NCBI RefSeq assembly: GCF_000024365.1
Contig: NC_013235.1
Coordinates: 806,001 to 870,000 of the forward strand
DNA from: Nakamurella multipartita DSM 44233
GTDB taxonomy: Bacteria > Actinomycetota > Actinomycetes > Mycobacteriales > Nakamurellaceae
Length of the DNA stretch: 64,000 nt
Direction of reading: 5' to 3'
Positions 17,193 through 25,689 of the stretch are shown here, piece after piece. Numbering within the stretch: the stretch's first letter is position 1; every line of letters begins with the position of its first letter. The position numbers were made by a program, and so were the translations under genes. The notes below the pieces were generated by a model. It saw only the letters and a program-made list of their open reading frames with translations, did no database searches and was not told the DNA's origin.

Positions 17193-17486
17193 GGCGCCTC
17201 CTCGATTCGGGTGTCCGGGGCTCGCGTCGCCGCAGGTCCCCACTGATAGGTGGTACGGGCCACGAGCGTCATCGGTTCTCGCCACCGGCTGCGGTGATCC
17301 GGACGCGTTGACACAGACACCCCAAACGGTGCGCTTGCTCGACGCGCCCGTCAACGAGCCGGCAAAGATAACGAATCGATAACGACCCGCAGCGTTCCGT
17401 GATAGTTCCGTCACATCTGGCAACTACTCCGCAGAACATCTCGCCGCGATCCGGTGGAGATGAAGGACGTTCTGTTTGGAGGGATT
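17193..17486. other. Intergenic region, divergent DUF6529-like / M28 peptidase
   Basis: This 294-base stretch separates two divergent genes. It has an AT-richer part around 17365-17385 (AAAGATAACGAATCGATAACG), unlike its surroundings, which could hold promoter elements. I cannot assign a confident -35/-10 pair. No gene seen. Confidence 0.4.
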
Positions 17487-19025
17487 GTGCGAAGAAATGC
17501 TCTCTGGTTGACCTGCGCGGTTGCGGCGGCCATGGTGCTGCCGGCGACCCCGGCCGCCGCGATCGACCAGGTCAACACCCAGAAACTGCGCCAGGCCGTG
17601 ACGGTCAGCGGGATCCTCGGCCATGAGCGGGTGTTCCAGCGCATCGCGAACCAGAACGACGGCACGCGGGCCTCCGGTACCTCCGGTTACAAGGCCTCCG
17701 TCGACTACGTCCGGCGCACCCTGGCTCAGGCCGGGTACGACGTTCGGCTGCAGAAGTTCGACTTCAACTTCTTCCAGGAGTTGGCCCCCGCGCAGCTGAG
17801 CGAGCTCTCGCCGACCCCCACCGACTACCAGACCGAGACCTTCGAGTACTCCGGCAACGGGGACGTCTCCGGTGCGCTGGTCGCCACCACCGACATCCAG
17901 GTCCCGCCCGGGGCCGAGCCGAGTTCGTCCACCAGTGGCTGCGAACCCGGCGATTTCCCGGCGGCCGGGTCCGAGCCGGCCGTGGCCCTGATCCAGCGCG
18001 GGACCTGCACGTTCGAGCAGAAGGCGGCGAACGCGGCGGCGGCCGGGTACGACGCGGCGATCATCTTCAACGAGGGTCAGCCCGGCCGGACCGACCTGCC
18101 CGGCGGCACGCTCGGCAACCCGCAGAGCATCCCGGTCGTCGGCCTGAGCTACGCCGACGGTGCCGCGTTGTACGAGCAGCTCGCGGCGGGCGCGGTGACC
18201 GTCCGGGTGGCCACCTCGACGGCCAGTGAGGTGCGGCCGACCTGGAACGTCATCGCCGATTCCCGTGGCGGCGACCCGAACAAGGTGGTGGTCGTCGGGG
18301 CGCACCTGGACTCGGTGCTGGAGGGCCCGGGCATCAACGACAACGGCAGCGGCTCGGCGACGATCCTGGAGACGGCGGTCCAGATCAACAAGCTGGGCCT
18401 CAAGCCCCAGCAGAAGCTCCGGTTCGCGTTCTGGGGGGCCGAGGAGGCCGGTCTGCTGGGCTCCACCCACTACGTCGACAGCCTGTCCGACCAGCAGCTG
18501 TCCACCATCATGGCCAACCTGAACTTCGACATGCTCGGTTCGCCGAACTACGTCCGGTTCGTCTACGACGGTGACGGCTCGTCCGGCACGGCCGGACCGC
18601 AGCCGGGCTCGGGGCAGATCGAGCAGATCTTCACCAATTACTTCGCCGGGCAGGGGCTGGCCAGCGCGCCGACCGACTTCGACGGCCGGTCCGACTACGG
18701 GCCGTTCATCGAGGCCGGCATCCCGGCCGGTGGTCTGTTCAGTGGGGCCGAGGGCATCAAGACGGCGCAGGAGGCCGCCATCTACGGCGGCACGGCCGGC
18801 GAGCCCTACGACGCCTGCTACCACCAGGCCTGCGATTCGATCCAGGCGCCGAACAACAACCTCAGTGACCAGGCCCTGGCCGAGCTGGGCGATGCCGCCG
18901 CGCACGCCATCTGGACCCTAGGCAAGACCAGCACCGGGTTCTACGCCGACGGCAGCCGGATGGCGGCCAGCCAGGCGGTGTCCCTGGACCAGTTCGACTA
19001 CCGCGGCGGTCAACTGGTCAGGTGA
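17487..19025 (+). CDS. Secreted M28-family zinc aminopeptidase with PA domain
   Basis: A secreted peptidase of 512 residues that probably removes N-terminal amino acids from peptides outside the cell. The signal peptide is VRRNALWLTCAVAAAMVLPATPAAA. A protease-associated (PA) domain spans about residues 125-235. The catalytic M28 domain follows with the zinc ligands of the Streptomyces griseus aminopeptidase family: AHLDSV, NDNGSGSA, the catalytic Glu in WGAEEAGLLGS, NFDMLGSP, and a final ligand in YHQACD. GTG 17487 follows GGAGGG closely and gives the cleanest signal peptide. A clear paralogue lies at 23404-24942 with the same domain order. The transcript ends at the hairpin 19043-19083. Confidence 0.93.
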   Translation: MRRNALWLTCAVAAAMVLPATPAAAIDQVNTQKLRQAVTVSGILGHERVFQRIANQNDGTRASGTSGYKASVDYVRRTLAQAGYDVRLQKFDFNFFQELAPAQLSELSPTPTDYQTETFEYSGNGDVSGALVATTDIQVPPGAEPSSSTSGCEPGDFPAAGSEPAVALIQRGTCTFEQKAANAAAAGYDAAIIFNEGQPGRTDLPGGTLGNPQSIPVVGLSYADGAALYEQLAAGAVTVRVATSTASEVRPTWNVIADSRGGDPNKVVVVGAHLDSVLEGPGINDNGSGSATILETAVQINKLGLKPQQKLRFAFWGAEEAGLLGSTHYVDSLSDQQLSTIMANLNFDMLGSPNYVRFVYDGDGSSGTAGPQPGSGQIEQIFTNYFAGQGLASAPTDFDGRSDYGPFIEAGIPAGGLFSGAEGIKTAQEAAIYGGTAGEPYDACYHQACDSIQAPNNNLSDQALAELGDAAAHAIWTLGKTSTGFYADGSRMAASQAVSLDQFDYRGGQLVR

Positions 19026-19042
19026 CCTGATCGTCGCACTGT

Positions 19043-19083
19043 GAAACGACCCGGGCCGGCTACTGCGCCGACCGGGTCGTTTC
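19043..19083 (+). terminator. Rho-independent-like terminator after M28 gene
   Basis: A 12-bp perfect stem (GAAACGACCCGG and its complement) starts 17 nt after the stop codon and encloses a 17-nt loop that contains further GC pairing. TTTC at the end forms a minimal T run. Confidence 0.75.
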
Positions 19084-19334
19084 GCTGTGCGGACGGTATG
19101 GATTTGGTCACCGCAGTGTGGTGTCGGGCGGTGGGAGCGACGGCGCCGGTTAGCCTGGTAGCTGGAGATCGGCCGCCGCATCGGCGTCCGACACGGCCGC
19201 GGAGTTCACGCGTACCCGACCTGCCACCCGGAATCATTCGAACTGGTGAATGAATGCCGTTGCGGCTCAGGACGTCTGATTCTCGGCGAAACCGAGCACC
19301 GGCTGATGTCGCTTCACGACCCGCGGAGGACCCT

Positions 19335-20615
19335 ATGACCACTCACCGACTGCCGGCCGCTCGGCGGATCGCGTTGACGCTCGGCCTGGGTGGACTGCTG
19401 GTCGCCGTGGCGGCGTGTTCGGGCAGTACGTCGGCCGCCACCCTCACCCAGGTCGCCGGATCCACCGTGGCCGGGCCCAGCTCGGCGGGCGGCGCCGCGA
19501 CCAGCGGCTCGTCGAGCGCGACGACCTCCTCCAGCGCGGCCCCAGCCCCGGTCGCGACGGTGACCGCCTCGCCCGCGTTCGGCGGCGACACCATCTCGCC
19601 GACGGCGCCGGTCACCATCACCGTGGCCAAGGGGACCATCAGCAACCTGACGATGACCAACCCGCAGGGCGCCACGGTCGACGGCACCCTGTCGGCCGAC
19701 CACGCGAGCTGGACGCTGGCCGAGCCGCTGGGCTACGGCAAGGAGTACCAGGTCACCGGCACCGCGGTCGGCACCGACGGCAAGTCCGTGGCGATCGAGG
19801 GCAGCTACACCACGGTGACGCCCGTCGACCAGATCACCACCTCGATCTCCCCGGGTGACGGCGCCGTGGTCGGGGTCGCCGCGCCGGTCATCGTGCGCCT
19901 GGGCTACGCCCCGGAGGACAAGGCGCTGATCGAGCAGCACGTCAAGATCACCACCACCCCGGCGGTCGAGGGCGCCTGGGCCTGGATCCAGCACGACGGC
20001 GAGAAGTACCCCTCGTTGGACTGGCGGCCCAAGGAGTACTGGCCCTCCGGCACCGTGGTGCACGTCGAGTCCGACATCTACGGCTTGCCCTTCGGTGACG
20101 GCTACTACGGCGGCGACAACGTCACCAGCGACTTCACCATCGGCCGCAACCAGGTGGTCAAGGCCGACGCCAACGCCTACAACATCGTCGTCCAGCAGGA
20201 CGGGGTGACGGTGGCGACCTACGACGCGTCCTACGGCAGCGGCGACGTGATCGGTGACCCGAACCGGGTCACCCGCTCCGGGGTGCACGTGGTGATGGAC
20301 AAGCAGGAGACCACCAAGATGAGCAACCCGGCCTACGGCTACACCAACATCACCGAGCACTGGGCCGTGCGGATCAGCGACAACGGCGAGTTCATCCACC
20401 AGAACCAGGGCACCGTCGGCGACCAGGGCGTGGACAACGTCAGCCACGGCTGCATCAACCTGTCCGCGGCCAGCGCCGAGGCGTACTTCAACACGGCGAT
20501 CTACGGCGACCCGGTCGAGGTCACCGGCACCAGCGTGCCGCTGTCCAAGGCCGACGGCGACATCTACGACTGGGCTTACAGCTGGGACGAGTGGAAGGCC
20601 CTGTCGGCCGCGTGA
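19335..20615 (+). CDS. L,D-transpeptidase lipoprotein (YkuD domain)
   Basis: A 426-residue cell-wall enzyme that forms 3-3 cross-links between meso-diaminopimelate residues of peptidoglycan. The N-terminus is a lipoprotein signal peptide ending LVAVAAC, so the mature protein is probably lipid-anchored. A Ser/Thr/Ala-rich linker (about 35-85) is followed by two Ig-like domains (about 85-250), as in mycobacterial LdtMt2-type enzymes. The YkuD domain then has HWAVRIS and the catalytic motif SHGCINLS with nucleophile Cys373. ATG 19335 has GCGGAGGA 5 nt upstream. It stands alone between the M28 gene and tRNA-Thr. Confidence 0.95.
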   Translation: MTTHRLPAARRIALTLGLGGLLVAVAACSGSTSAATLTQVAGSTVAGPSSAGGAATSGSSSATTSSSAAPAPVATVTASPAFGGDTISPTAPVTITVAKGTISNLTMTNPQGATVDGTLSADHASWTLAEPLGYGKEYQVTGTAVGTDGKSVAIEGSYTTVTPVDQITTSISPGDGAVVGVAAPVIVRLGYAPEDKALIEQHVKITTTPAVEGAWAWIQHDGEKYPSLDWRPKEYWPSGTVVHVESDIYGLPFGDGYYGGDNVTSDFTIGRNQVVKADANAYNIVVQQDGVTVATYDASYGSGDVIGDPNRVTRSGVHVVMDKQETTKMSNPAYGYTNITEHWAVRISDNGEFIHQNQGTVGDQGVDNVSHGCINLSAASAEAYFNTAIYGDPVEVTGTSVPLSKADGDIYDWAYSWDEWKALSAA

Positions 20616-20663
20616 CCGGCCGGGTCGGAGTCGGCCGTCACGAACGGTAGACTCTCACCCGCC

Positions 20664-20739
20664 GCCGCTGTAGCTCAGTCGGCAGAGCGTCTCACTCGTA
20701 ATGAGAAGGTCTGGGGTTCGATTCCCCACAGCGGCTCCA
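20664..20739 (+). tRNA. tRNA-Thr (anticodon CGU)
   Basis: The acceptor strands GCCGCTG and CAGCGGC pair fully, and the D arm (TAGCTCAGTCGGCAGAGC), the anticodon arm with loop CTCGTAA and the T arm GGGGTTCGATTCCCC are all present. The anticodon CGU reads ACG. The CCA end is encoded (20737-20739). Confidence 0.97.
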
Positions 20740-20779
20740 TCAGGCGGCTCGGCCGTCTGTCATCACCGCGCCACCCCGC

Positions 20780-21274
20780 TCAGCAAGGCGGCGCCGGCGG
20801 GCAGTCCGAGGTGATGCCCCGGTCGGCCATGGCCTGCAGGATCGTCGTGCAGATGTCCTGGAAGTTGGCCAGCTGGGCCGGGGTCAACGGATCGAACATG
20901 GTCGTCTTGACCACCCGTGCGTGTCCCGGCGCGAGTTCGAGCAGCCGTTCGTAGCCGGCCTGGGTCAGCTCGGCGACCTGGCCCCGTTTGTCGCCCGGCG
21001 CGGGCATGCGCCGCACCCATCCGGACTCCTCGAGCCGCGAGACCGCGTGCGAGACCCGGGACTGGGACGAGCGGACCGCTTCGGCCAGCTGATTCATCCG
21101 CAGCGATCGGTCCGGCGACTCGGACAGCATGGCCAGGATCAGGTAGTAGGCGTGGGGCATCCCGCCGGTCTGCTGCATGTCGCGTTCGATCGACTCGTTC
21201 AGCTGACCCGACATGCGCAAAAACGCGCGCCACACCCGCTGTTGCTCGTCGGTGAGCCAGGGATCGTCGGACAT
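20780..21274 (-). CDS. MarR-family transcriptional regulator
   Basis: A 164-residue winged-helix repressor. The recognition region reads MNQLAEAVRSSQSRVSHAVSRLEESGWVRR, followed by the wing (GDKRGQVAELT). The N-terminal helix and C-terminal dimerisation helices fit the family. ATG 21274 follows the divergent intergenic region. It shares a 116-bp divergent promoter region with an extradiol dioxygenase gene, and a perfect 12-bp palindrome (21324-21335) there is its likely operator. By analogy with MhqR/QsrR-type MarR proteins it may respond to quinones or catechols; that is inference. Confidence 0.9.
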   Translation of the reverse strand: MSDDPWLTDEQQRVWRAFLRMSGQLNESIERDMQQTGGMPHAYYLILAMLSESPDRSLRMNQLAEAVRSSQSRVSHAVSRLEESGWVRRMPAPGDKRGQVAELTQAGYERLLELAPGHARVVKTTMFDPLTPAQLANFQDICTTILQAMADRGITSDCPPAPPC

Positions 21275-21323
21275 CCGCCGATTATCTCCCCGTCCGGCGG
21301 ATCGGCTGGTCACCAACAGATAC

Positions 21324-21352
21324 TTGAGCGCTCAACTAAATCGCGCTACGAT
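21324..21352 (+). promoter_or_regulatory. Promoter and MarR operator in front of the dioxygenase
   Basis: TTGAGC (21324-21329) and TACGAT (21347-21352) are separated by 17 nt, a good sigma-70-type promoter. The -35 box is the left half of the perfect palindrome TTGAGCGCTCAA (21324-21335), so a bound MarR dimer would block polymerase. Confidence 0.7.
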
Positions 21353-21390
21353 AAGGGGCAACACGATGCTTCCCCCCGAATCGAGTCGAG

Positions 21391-22191
21391 ATGACCACCA
21401 CCGAACGCCCGGCCACTGACCGGATGCCCGTGCTCTACCTGTCCCACGGCGCCCCGCCTCTGGCCGACGACGCGGTCTGGACCGAGCAGCTGGCCGCGTG
21501 GAGCCGCGACATCCCGCGGCCGACGTCGATCCTGGTCGTCTCGGCGCACTGGGAGTCCGCCCCGCTGGCCGTCGGGGCCACCGAGACGGTGCCGCTGACC
21601 TACGACTTCTGGGGATTCCCGGAGCGCTACTACCAGGTGACCTACGAGGCGCCGGGTGCACCCGAGCTGGCCAAGGACGTCGCCGGCCTGCTCACCCGGC
21701 CGGGCCAGCCGGTGCACCAGGACCCGAACCGCGGCCTGGACCACGGCGCGTACGTGCCGCTGGTGGAGATGTACCCCGACGCCGACATCCCGGTGCTGCA
21801 GGTCTCGATGCCCACCCTGGATCCGCGGGGCCTGTTCGAGGTCGGCCGCCAGCTGGCGCCGTTGCGCGACGACGGCGTGCTGATCATCGGCTCCGGCTTC
21901 ACCACCCACAACCTGTCCCTGGCCGATTTCGGGGACACCACCGGCGCCGGCCCGGCCTGGGGCCAGGAGTTCGACGCCTGGGCCAAGGAGGCGGTCGAGT
22001 CCGGCGACATCGACGCCATCCTGGACTTCGAGCACCGCGCGCCGGCCGCGCGTATCGCCCACCCGCGCACCGAACACTGGGCCCCGCTGTACGTCTCGCT
22101 CGGCGCGACCGCCGACGAATCGCAGGACGCGACGAGCACTGTCGACGGCTTCTGGTACGGCCTGTCCAAGCGGTCCTTCCAGCTGAGCTGA
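21391..22191 (+). CDS. LigB/DODA-type extradiol ring-cleavage dioxygenase
   Basis: A 266-residue class III extradiol dioxygenase, cleaving catechol-type rings with a single metal ion. Likely ligand and catalytic histidines are seen in YLSHGAPP (about residue 20), VVSAHWES (about 53) and GSGFTTHNLS (about 172). Length fits the YgiD/DODA subgroup, which has no separate beta subunit. Regulated by the divergent MarR protein through the 21324-21335 palindrome. Possible roles are removal of toxic catechols or quinol precursors. The true substrate cannot be deduced. Confidence 0.88.
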   Translation: MTTTERPATDRMPVLYLSHGAPPLADDAVWTEQLAAWSRDIPRPTSILVVSAHWESAPLAVGATETVPLTYDFWGFPERYYQVTYEAPGAPELAKDVAGLLTRPGQPVHQDPNRGLDHGAYVPLVEMYPDADIPVLQVSMPTLDPRGLFEVGRQLAPLRDDGVLIIGSGFTTHNLSLADFGDTTGAGPAWGQEFDAWAKEAVESGDIDAILDFEHRAPAARIAHPRTEHWAPLYVSLGATADESQDATSTVDGFWYGLSKRSFQLS

Positions 22192-22233
22192 CCCCGGCCG
22201 GAGGGTGGCGGCGGCAGGCCGCACACTGGTGCC

Positions 22234-23334
22234 GTGTCCCCTGACGCGCTGACGCCGGCCGAGTTCGCCGCCCTGCACCGCGCTGCCGAGCTCGCCGAGT
22301 ACGGCGCCGCGACCGCCCTGCCCAACCCGGTGGTCGGCTGCGTGCTGCTGGCCCCCGGCGGGTGGACGGTCGGCGAGGGCTACCACCGGCGGCCGGGCGG
22401 CCCGCATGCCGAGGTGGCCGCGCTGACGGCCGCCGGCCCGTTGGCCCGGGGCGGCACCGCCGTGGTCAGCCTGGAGCCGTGCAACCACACCGGGCGCACC
22501 GGCCCGTGCTCGCAGGCGCTGATCGCCGCGGGCGTGAGCCGGGTGATCGTCGCCGTCCGCGACCCCTGGCCGCCCGCGGCCGGCGGGGTCGACCACCTGC
22601 GGCAAGCCGGCGTCCAGGTCGTCGATCTGCCGTCCCTGGCCGGCCAGGATCCGGCCGCGGCCGCCGCCGTCGAGCACGCCCAGGACGTCAATCGGGTCTG
22701 GCTGGCCGCCATGCGGCACGGCCGCCCGTTCGTCACCTGGAAGGTCGGCATGACCATCGACGGCCGGGTGGCCGCCGCCGACGCCACCAGCCGCTGGATC
22801 ACCTCACCGCAGTCCCGCGCCGACGTGCACGCGCTGCGGGCCCGGGTCGACACGATCATGGTCGGGGTCGGCACCGTGCTGGACGACGATCCCGCCTTGA
22901 CCGTGCGCGACGATCAGGGCGAGCCGGTGGGTCGCCAGCCGCTGCGGGTGGTGATCGACTCGTCCGGCCGCACCCCGGCGCAGGCTCGGGTGCTCGACGA
23001 CGCGGCGCCGACCTGGCTGGCCACCGCCGAGTCGGCCGGCACCGGCGCGGACGGTCGGGTGGACCTGGCCGCCGTGCTGGCCGAGCTGTGGCGACGCGGC
23101 CGGCGGCACGTCCTGCTCGAGGGCGGTCCGCACCTGGCCGCGTCGTTCCTGGATGCCGGCCTGGTCGACGAGGTAGTGGCCTACGTGGCGCCGACCCTGC
23201 TCGGGGCCGGACCGTCCGCGCTGTCCGGCGGCGCGGTCGGCACCCTGTCCGACGCGCACGCTGCCGAGTTGGTCGACCTCACCCGGTTCGGCCCCGACGT
23301 GCGGCTGCGCTACCGGATCGGCGCCCGCGCCTGA
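22234..23334 (+). CDS. ribD: Riboflavin biosynthesis deaminase/reductase
   Basis: A 366-residue bifunctional enzyme for two steps of riboflavin synthesis: deamination of the pyrimidine intermediate, then reduction of the ribosyl side chain with NADPH. The N-terminal deaminase domain has the zinc motifs PHAEV and EPCNHTGRTGPC; the reductase domain starts at about residue 155 (PFVTWKVGMTIDGRVA) with RWITSPQSRADVHALR and VLLEGGPHLAASFLDAGLVDE. GTG 22234 is the start, 42 nt after the dioxygenase stop. No other rib genes are near, and no FMN riboswitch was seen in the short gap, so it is likely transcribed with the dioxygenase or alone. Confidence 0.95.
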   Translation: MSPDALTPAEFAALHRAAELAEYGAATALPNPVVGCVLLAPGGWTVGEGYHRRPGGPHAEVAALTAAGPLARGGTAVVSLEPCNHTGRTGPCSQALIAAGVSRVIVAVRDPWPPAAGGVDHLRQAGVQVVDLPSLAGQDPAAAAAVEHAQDVNRVWLAAMRHGRPFVTWKVGMTIDGRVAAADATSRWITSPQSRADVHALRARVDTIMVGVGTVLDDDPALTVRDDQGEPVGRQPLRVVIDSSGRTPAQARVLDDAAPTWLATAESAGTGADGRVDLAAVLAELWRRGRRHVLLEGGPHLAASFLDAGLVDEVVAYVAPTLLGAGPSALSGGAVGTLSDAHAAELVDLTRFGPDVRLRYRIGARA

Positions 23335-23337
23335 CAC

Positions 23338-23379
23338 ACCAGTGGCGCATCCCCGGAGAACCGGGAATGCGCCACTGGT
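23338..23379. terminator. Bidirectional terminator between ribD and the M28 paralogue
   Basis: A 13-bp perfect outer stem (ACCAGTGGCGCAT and its complement) plus an inner CCGG/CCGG pair around an AGAA loop, in a 69-bp gap between convergent genes. Confidence 0.85.
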
Positions 23380-23403
23380 GAAGCGGTGCGGTCGGTCAGA
23401 CGG

Positions 23404-24942
23404 TCACGCGGCGTCCGCAGCGTGCTCGTCGGGCGCGGCCATCAGCGACATCCGCTGGCTCTGGGCCCGCAGCTGAGCCCGCTTGTCGCGCGGGGGAACG
23501 CCGTTGATGTCCTCGGTGGAGTATCCGTAGATGCCGGTCGCCCAGGCGGCGGCGTCCAGGTTGCGATCCAGGGCGACCCGGTCGACGTTGCCCAGGTTGT
23601 CGCAGGCCTGGTGGTAGCACTTGTCGTAGGCCACGCCGGCCGTGCCACCCCACAGGCTCACCTGGTCCGCGGTCTTGAGCTGCTCGGCTCCGGTGAACAG
23701 CCCGCCCGACGGGATGCCGACCGCGATGAACGGACCGTAGTCGGACCGTCCGTCGAAGTCGGTGCCCTCGGTCTGCACCTTGAGTCGATCGTTGAAGAAG
23801 TTGACGAAGGTCTGTTCGATCTGCGCCGATCCGTACGGCCCGGATCCAGACCCTTCCTGATCGGAATCATCGCCGTCGTAGACGAAGTAGCCGGCGTTCG
23901 GGGAGCCGATCATGTCGAAGTTCAGGTACATGGCGATGTCGAGCTGCTGGCTGAAGGTCAGGCCGTTCACGTAGGCCTCGGAGCCGAGCAGGCCGAGTTC
24001 CTCGGCGCCCCACCAGGCGAACCGCACGGCGTTGTTGGTCTTGGGTGAACCACCCAGCTTGCTGGCGATCTCCAGCAGGGCGGCCGAGCCGGAGCCGTTG
24101 TCATTGATGCCCGGTCCGGCGGCCACGCTATCGAGGTGGGCGCCCAGCATGACCACGTTGTCCGTGCGGCCGGTGCGGGTCTGGGCGATGACCTGCTGCG
24201 CGGTCTTGGTCGCCGGGACGACGCGCATGTCGACCGTGGCGGAGGTCCCGCCCTGCGTCTTGAGGGTGTCCCCGTCGGCCTGGCTGATGCCACCCACCGG
24301 GATCGGGCCGGGCGTGGTGATCGTGACGTTGGTCAGCGGTCCGGGCACGTTGTTCGACACCACTGCGGCCACCGCGCCGGCCGCGGCCGCGTTGGTCGCC
24401 TTCTGCGCGAAGGTGCAGCCGCCGCGGCGGATCAGCGCGATCGTGCCGGTGTAGGTCTGCGAGGCGAAATCGGCGGCCTCGCAGCCGGTGGTGCCGTCCT
24501 CGGGGACGACCGCCAGCGGCCCGGTGAGCCCGCCGGCCGGGGTGTCGATGCTCTCGTTCATCTTGTAGACGGTGAAGGTGCCCCCGCCCACCACCAGCGA
24601 CTGGCCGACGTAGTCGGACACCTCGTACTGGAAGTCCTTGACCTGCACCTTGAACCCGTAGCTGCGCATCTGGCCGGCGACATAGTCGACGCTGGCCCGG
24701 TAGCCGGCCGGGTCGCTCACGGTGGTCCCGTTGATCACCGCCCGGTTGCCGCCGTTGGCATCGGCAATCCGCTGCAACGCGATCAGATGGCGGTTCGCCC
24801 CGCCCACCGTCACGTTCTTGACCAGCTGTTCGGCCAGCTTGGTCTCCTTGCCAGCCGCCGCGCCGGCTGGGGGTGCGAGAAGCCCACCGACCAGGAGCAG
24901 GGTACTGAGCAGGACCACGCCGGCTCGCCTTGCGCCACGCAT
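23404..24942 (-). CDS. Secreted M28-family zinc aminopeptidase, second paralogue
   Basis: A 512-residue paralogue of the peptidase at 17487. The signal peptide (MRGARRAGVVLLSTLLLVGGLLAPPAGAAAG) is followed by a PA domain with FAQKATNAAAAGAVAAVVSN and the M28 catalytic domain: GAHLDSVAAGPGINDNGSGSA, WGAEELGLLGS, NFDMIGSP and KCYHQACD. The two proteins share the order of all domains and the spacing of the metal ligands, so they arose by duplication. They are no longer adjacent: 4.4 kb lies between them. ATG 24942; a promoter-like pair lies at 25015-25042. It ends at the shared terminator with ribD. Confidence 0.93.
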   Translation of the reverse strand: MRGARRAGVVLLSTLLLVGGLLAPPAGAAAGKETKLAEQLVKNVTVGGANRHLIALQRIADANGGNRAVINGTTVSDPAGYRASVDYVAGQMRSYGFKVQVKDFQYEVSDYVGQSLVVGGGTFTVYKMNESIDTPAGGLTGPLAVVPEDGTTGCEAADFASQTYTGTIALIRRGGCTFAQKATNAAAAGAVAAVVSNNVPGPLTNVTITTPGPIPVGGISQADGDTLKTQGGTSATVDMRVVPATKTAQQVIAQTRTGRTDNVVMLGAHLDSVAAGPGINDNGSGSAALLEIASKLGGSPKTNNAVRFAWWGAEELGLLGSEAYVNGLTFSQQLDIAMYLNFDMIGSPNAGYFVYDGDDSDQEGSGSGPYGSAQIEQTFVNFFNDRLKVQTEGTDFDGRSDYGPFIAVGIPSGGLFTGAEQLKTADQVSLWGGTAGVAYDKCYHQACDNLGNVDRVALDRNLDAAAWATGIYGYSTEDINGVPPRDKRAQLRAQSQRMSLMAAPDEHAADAA

Positions 24943-25014
24943 GTAGTCACCTTTCGGGCAGGGGGCAGCGACACCGGGTGTGATCCGGCGTTCACTGTTT
25001 GTGATGTGTCTGAG

Positions 25015-25042
25015 ATAACACTGTGAAGTGCATGGACGTCAA
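25015..25042 (-). promoter_or_regulatory. Possible promoter of the second M28 gene
   Basis: On the minus strand TTGACG (25042-25037) is followed after 16 nt by TGTTAT (25020-25015), 73 nt upstream of the ATG. It lies in a locally AT-richer stretch. The rest of the divergent 24943-25214 gap shows no gene. Confidence 0.45.
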
Positions 25043-25214
25043 GGGTGTTCGGATCCGGCGACGAACGAAAACCCTGATGGCCCAAGGCAAATGCGTCGTT
25101 TGCGAGGGAAAGGACGGCATGACCGGATTGTGACTTTTCGCTCACACTGAGTCGTGCACGCGATGGAGGGCGGTGGGCCGCCCTCGGGCCAGCCTCCGGC
25201 CCTATCCTCGGAAC

Positions 25215-25679
25215 ATGATCAGGGCACGAACGGCGGCGGCGCTGACGGTGGGCGTGCTGGCACTCACCGGGTGCTCGACCTCGGCCACCCCGAACGGCTC
25301 GGTGGCTTCCTCGACCGGCGCCTCGACCGGCGCCTCGACCGGTGCGTCGGCCGTCGCGGCCGGGCCGGTCCGGCTCCTCGACCCGGCCGACTTCGAGTCC
25401 CAGTCGGCCGGCCGGACGGTGATCAACGTGCACATCCCGGACGAAGGCGCTTTGCCGGGAACGGATCTCACGCTGCCCTACAACCAGATCAAGCAGCGCG
25501 CCGCCGACCTGCCGGCCGAGAAGTCCACGCCGCTGGCCATCTACTGCATGAGCGGAAACATGAGCGCGATCGCCGGCCGCGAGCTCGCGCAGCTCGGCTA
25601 CACCGACATCATCGAACTCGACGGCGGGATGATGGCCTGGCAGGCCTCGGGGCGCCCGTTGCTGCCGGCGGCGGGCTGA
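25215..25679 (+). CDS. Rhodanese-domain lipoprotein
   Basis: A 154-residue exported protein. A lipoprotein signal peptide ends LALTGC, giving lipid attachment at about Cys20. A linker of repeated Ser-Thr-Gly-Ala units follows, encoded by three 12-bp repeats (25311-25346). The single rhodanese domain has the active-site loop YCMSGNMSA with the catalytic Cys and ends in DGGMMAWQASGRPL. It would handle sulfane sulfur or act as a binding domain outside the membrane. Role unknown. The neighbour on the other strand is an M1 peptidase, with an 11-bp gap. Confidence 0.88.
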   Translation: MIRARTAAALTVGVLALTGCSTSATPNGSVASSTGASTGASTGASAVAAGPVRLLDPADFESQSAGRTVINVHIPDEGALPGTDLTLPYNQIKQRAADLPAEKSTPLAIYCMSGNMSAIAGRELAQLGYTDIIELDGGMMAWQASGRPLLPAAG

Positions 25680-25689
25680 CCGCTACCGA

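Noticed and set aside
20740-20779. Attachment site or integrated element next to tRNA-Thr
   Set aside because: No integrase, no repeated tRNA 3' end and no change in gene content nearby.
23386-24048. Plus-strand frame opposite the second M28 gene
   Set aside because: Antisense shadow; no ribosome binding site or motif.
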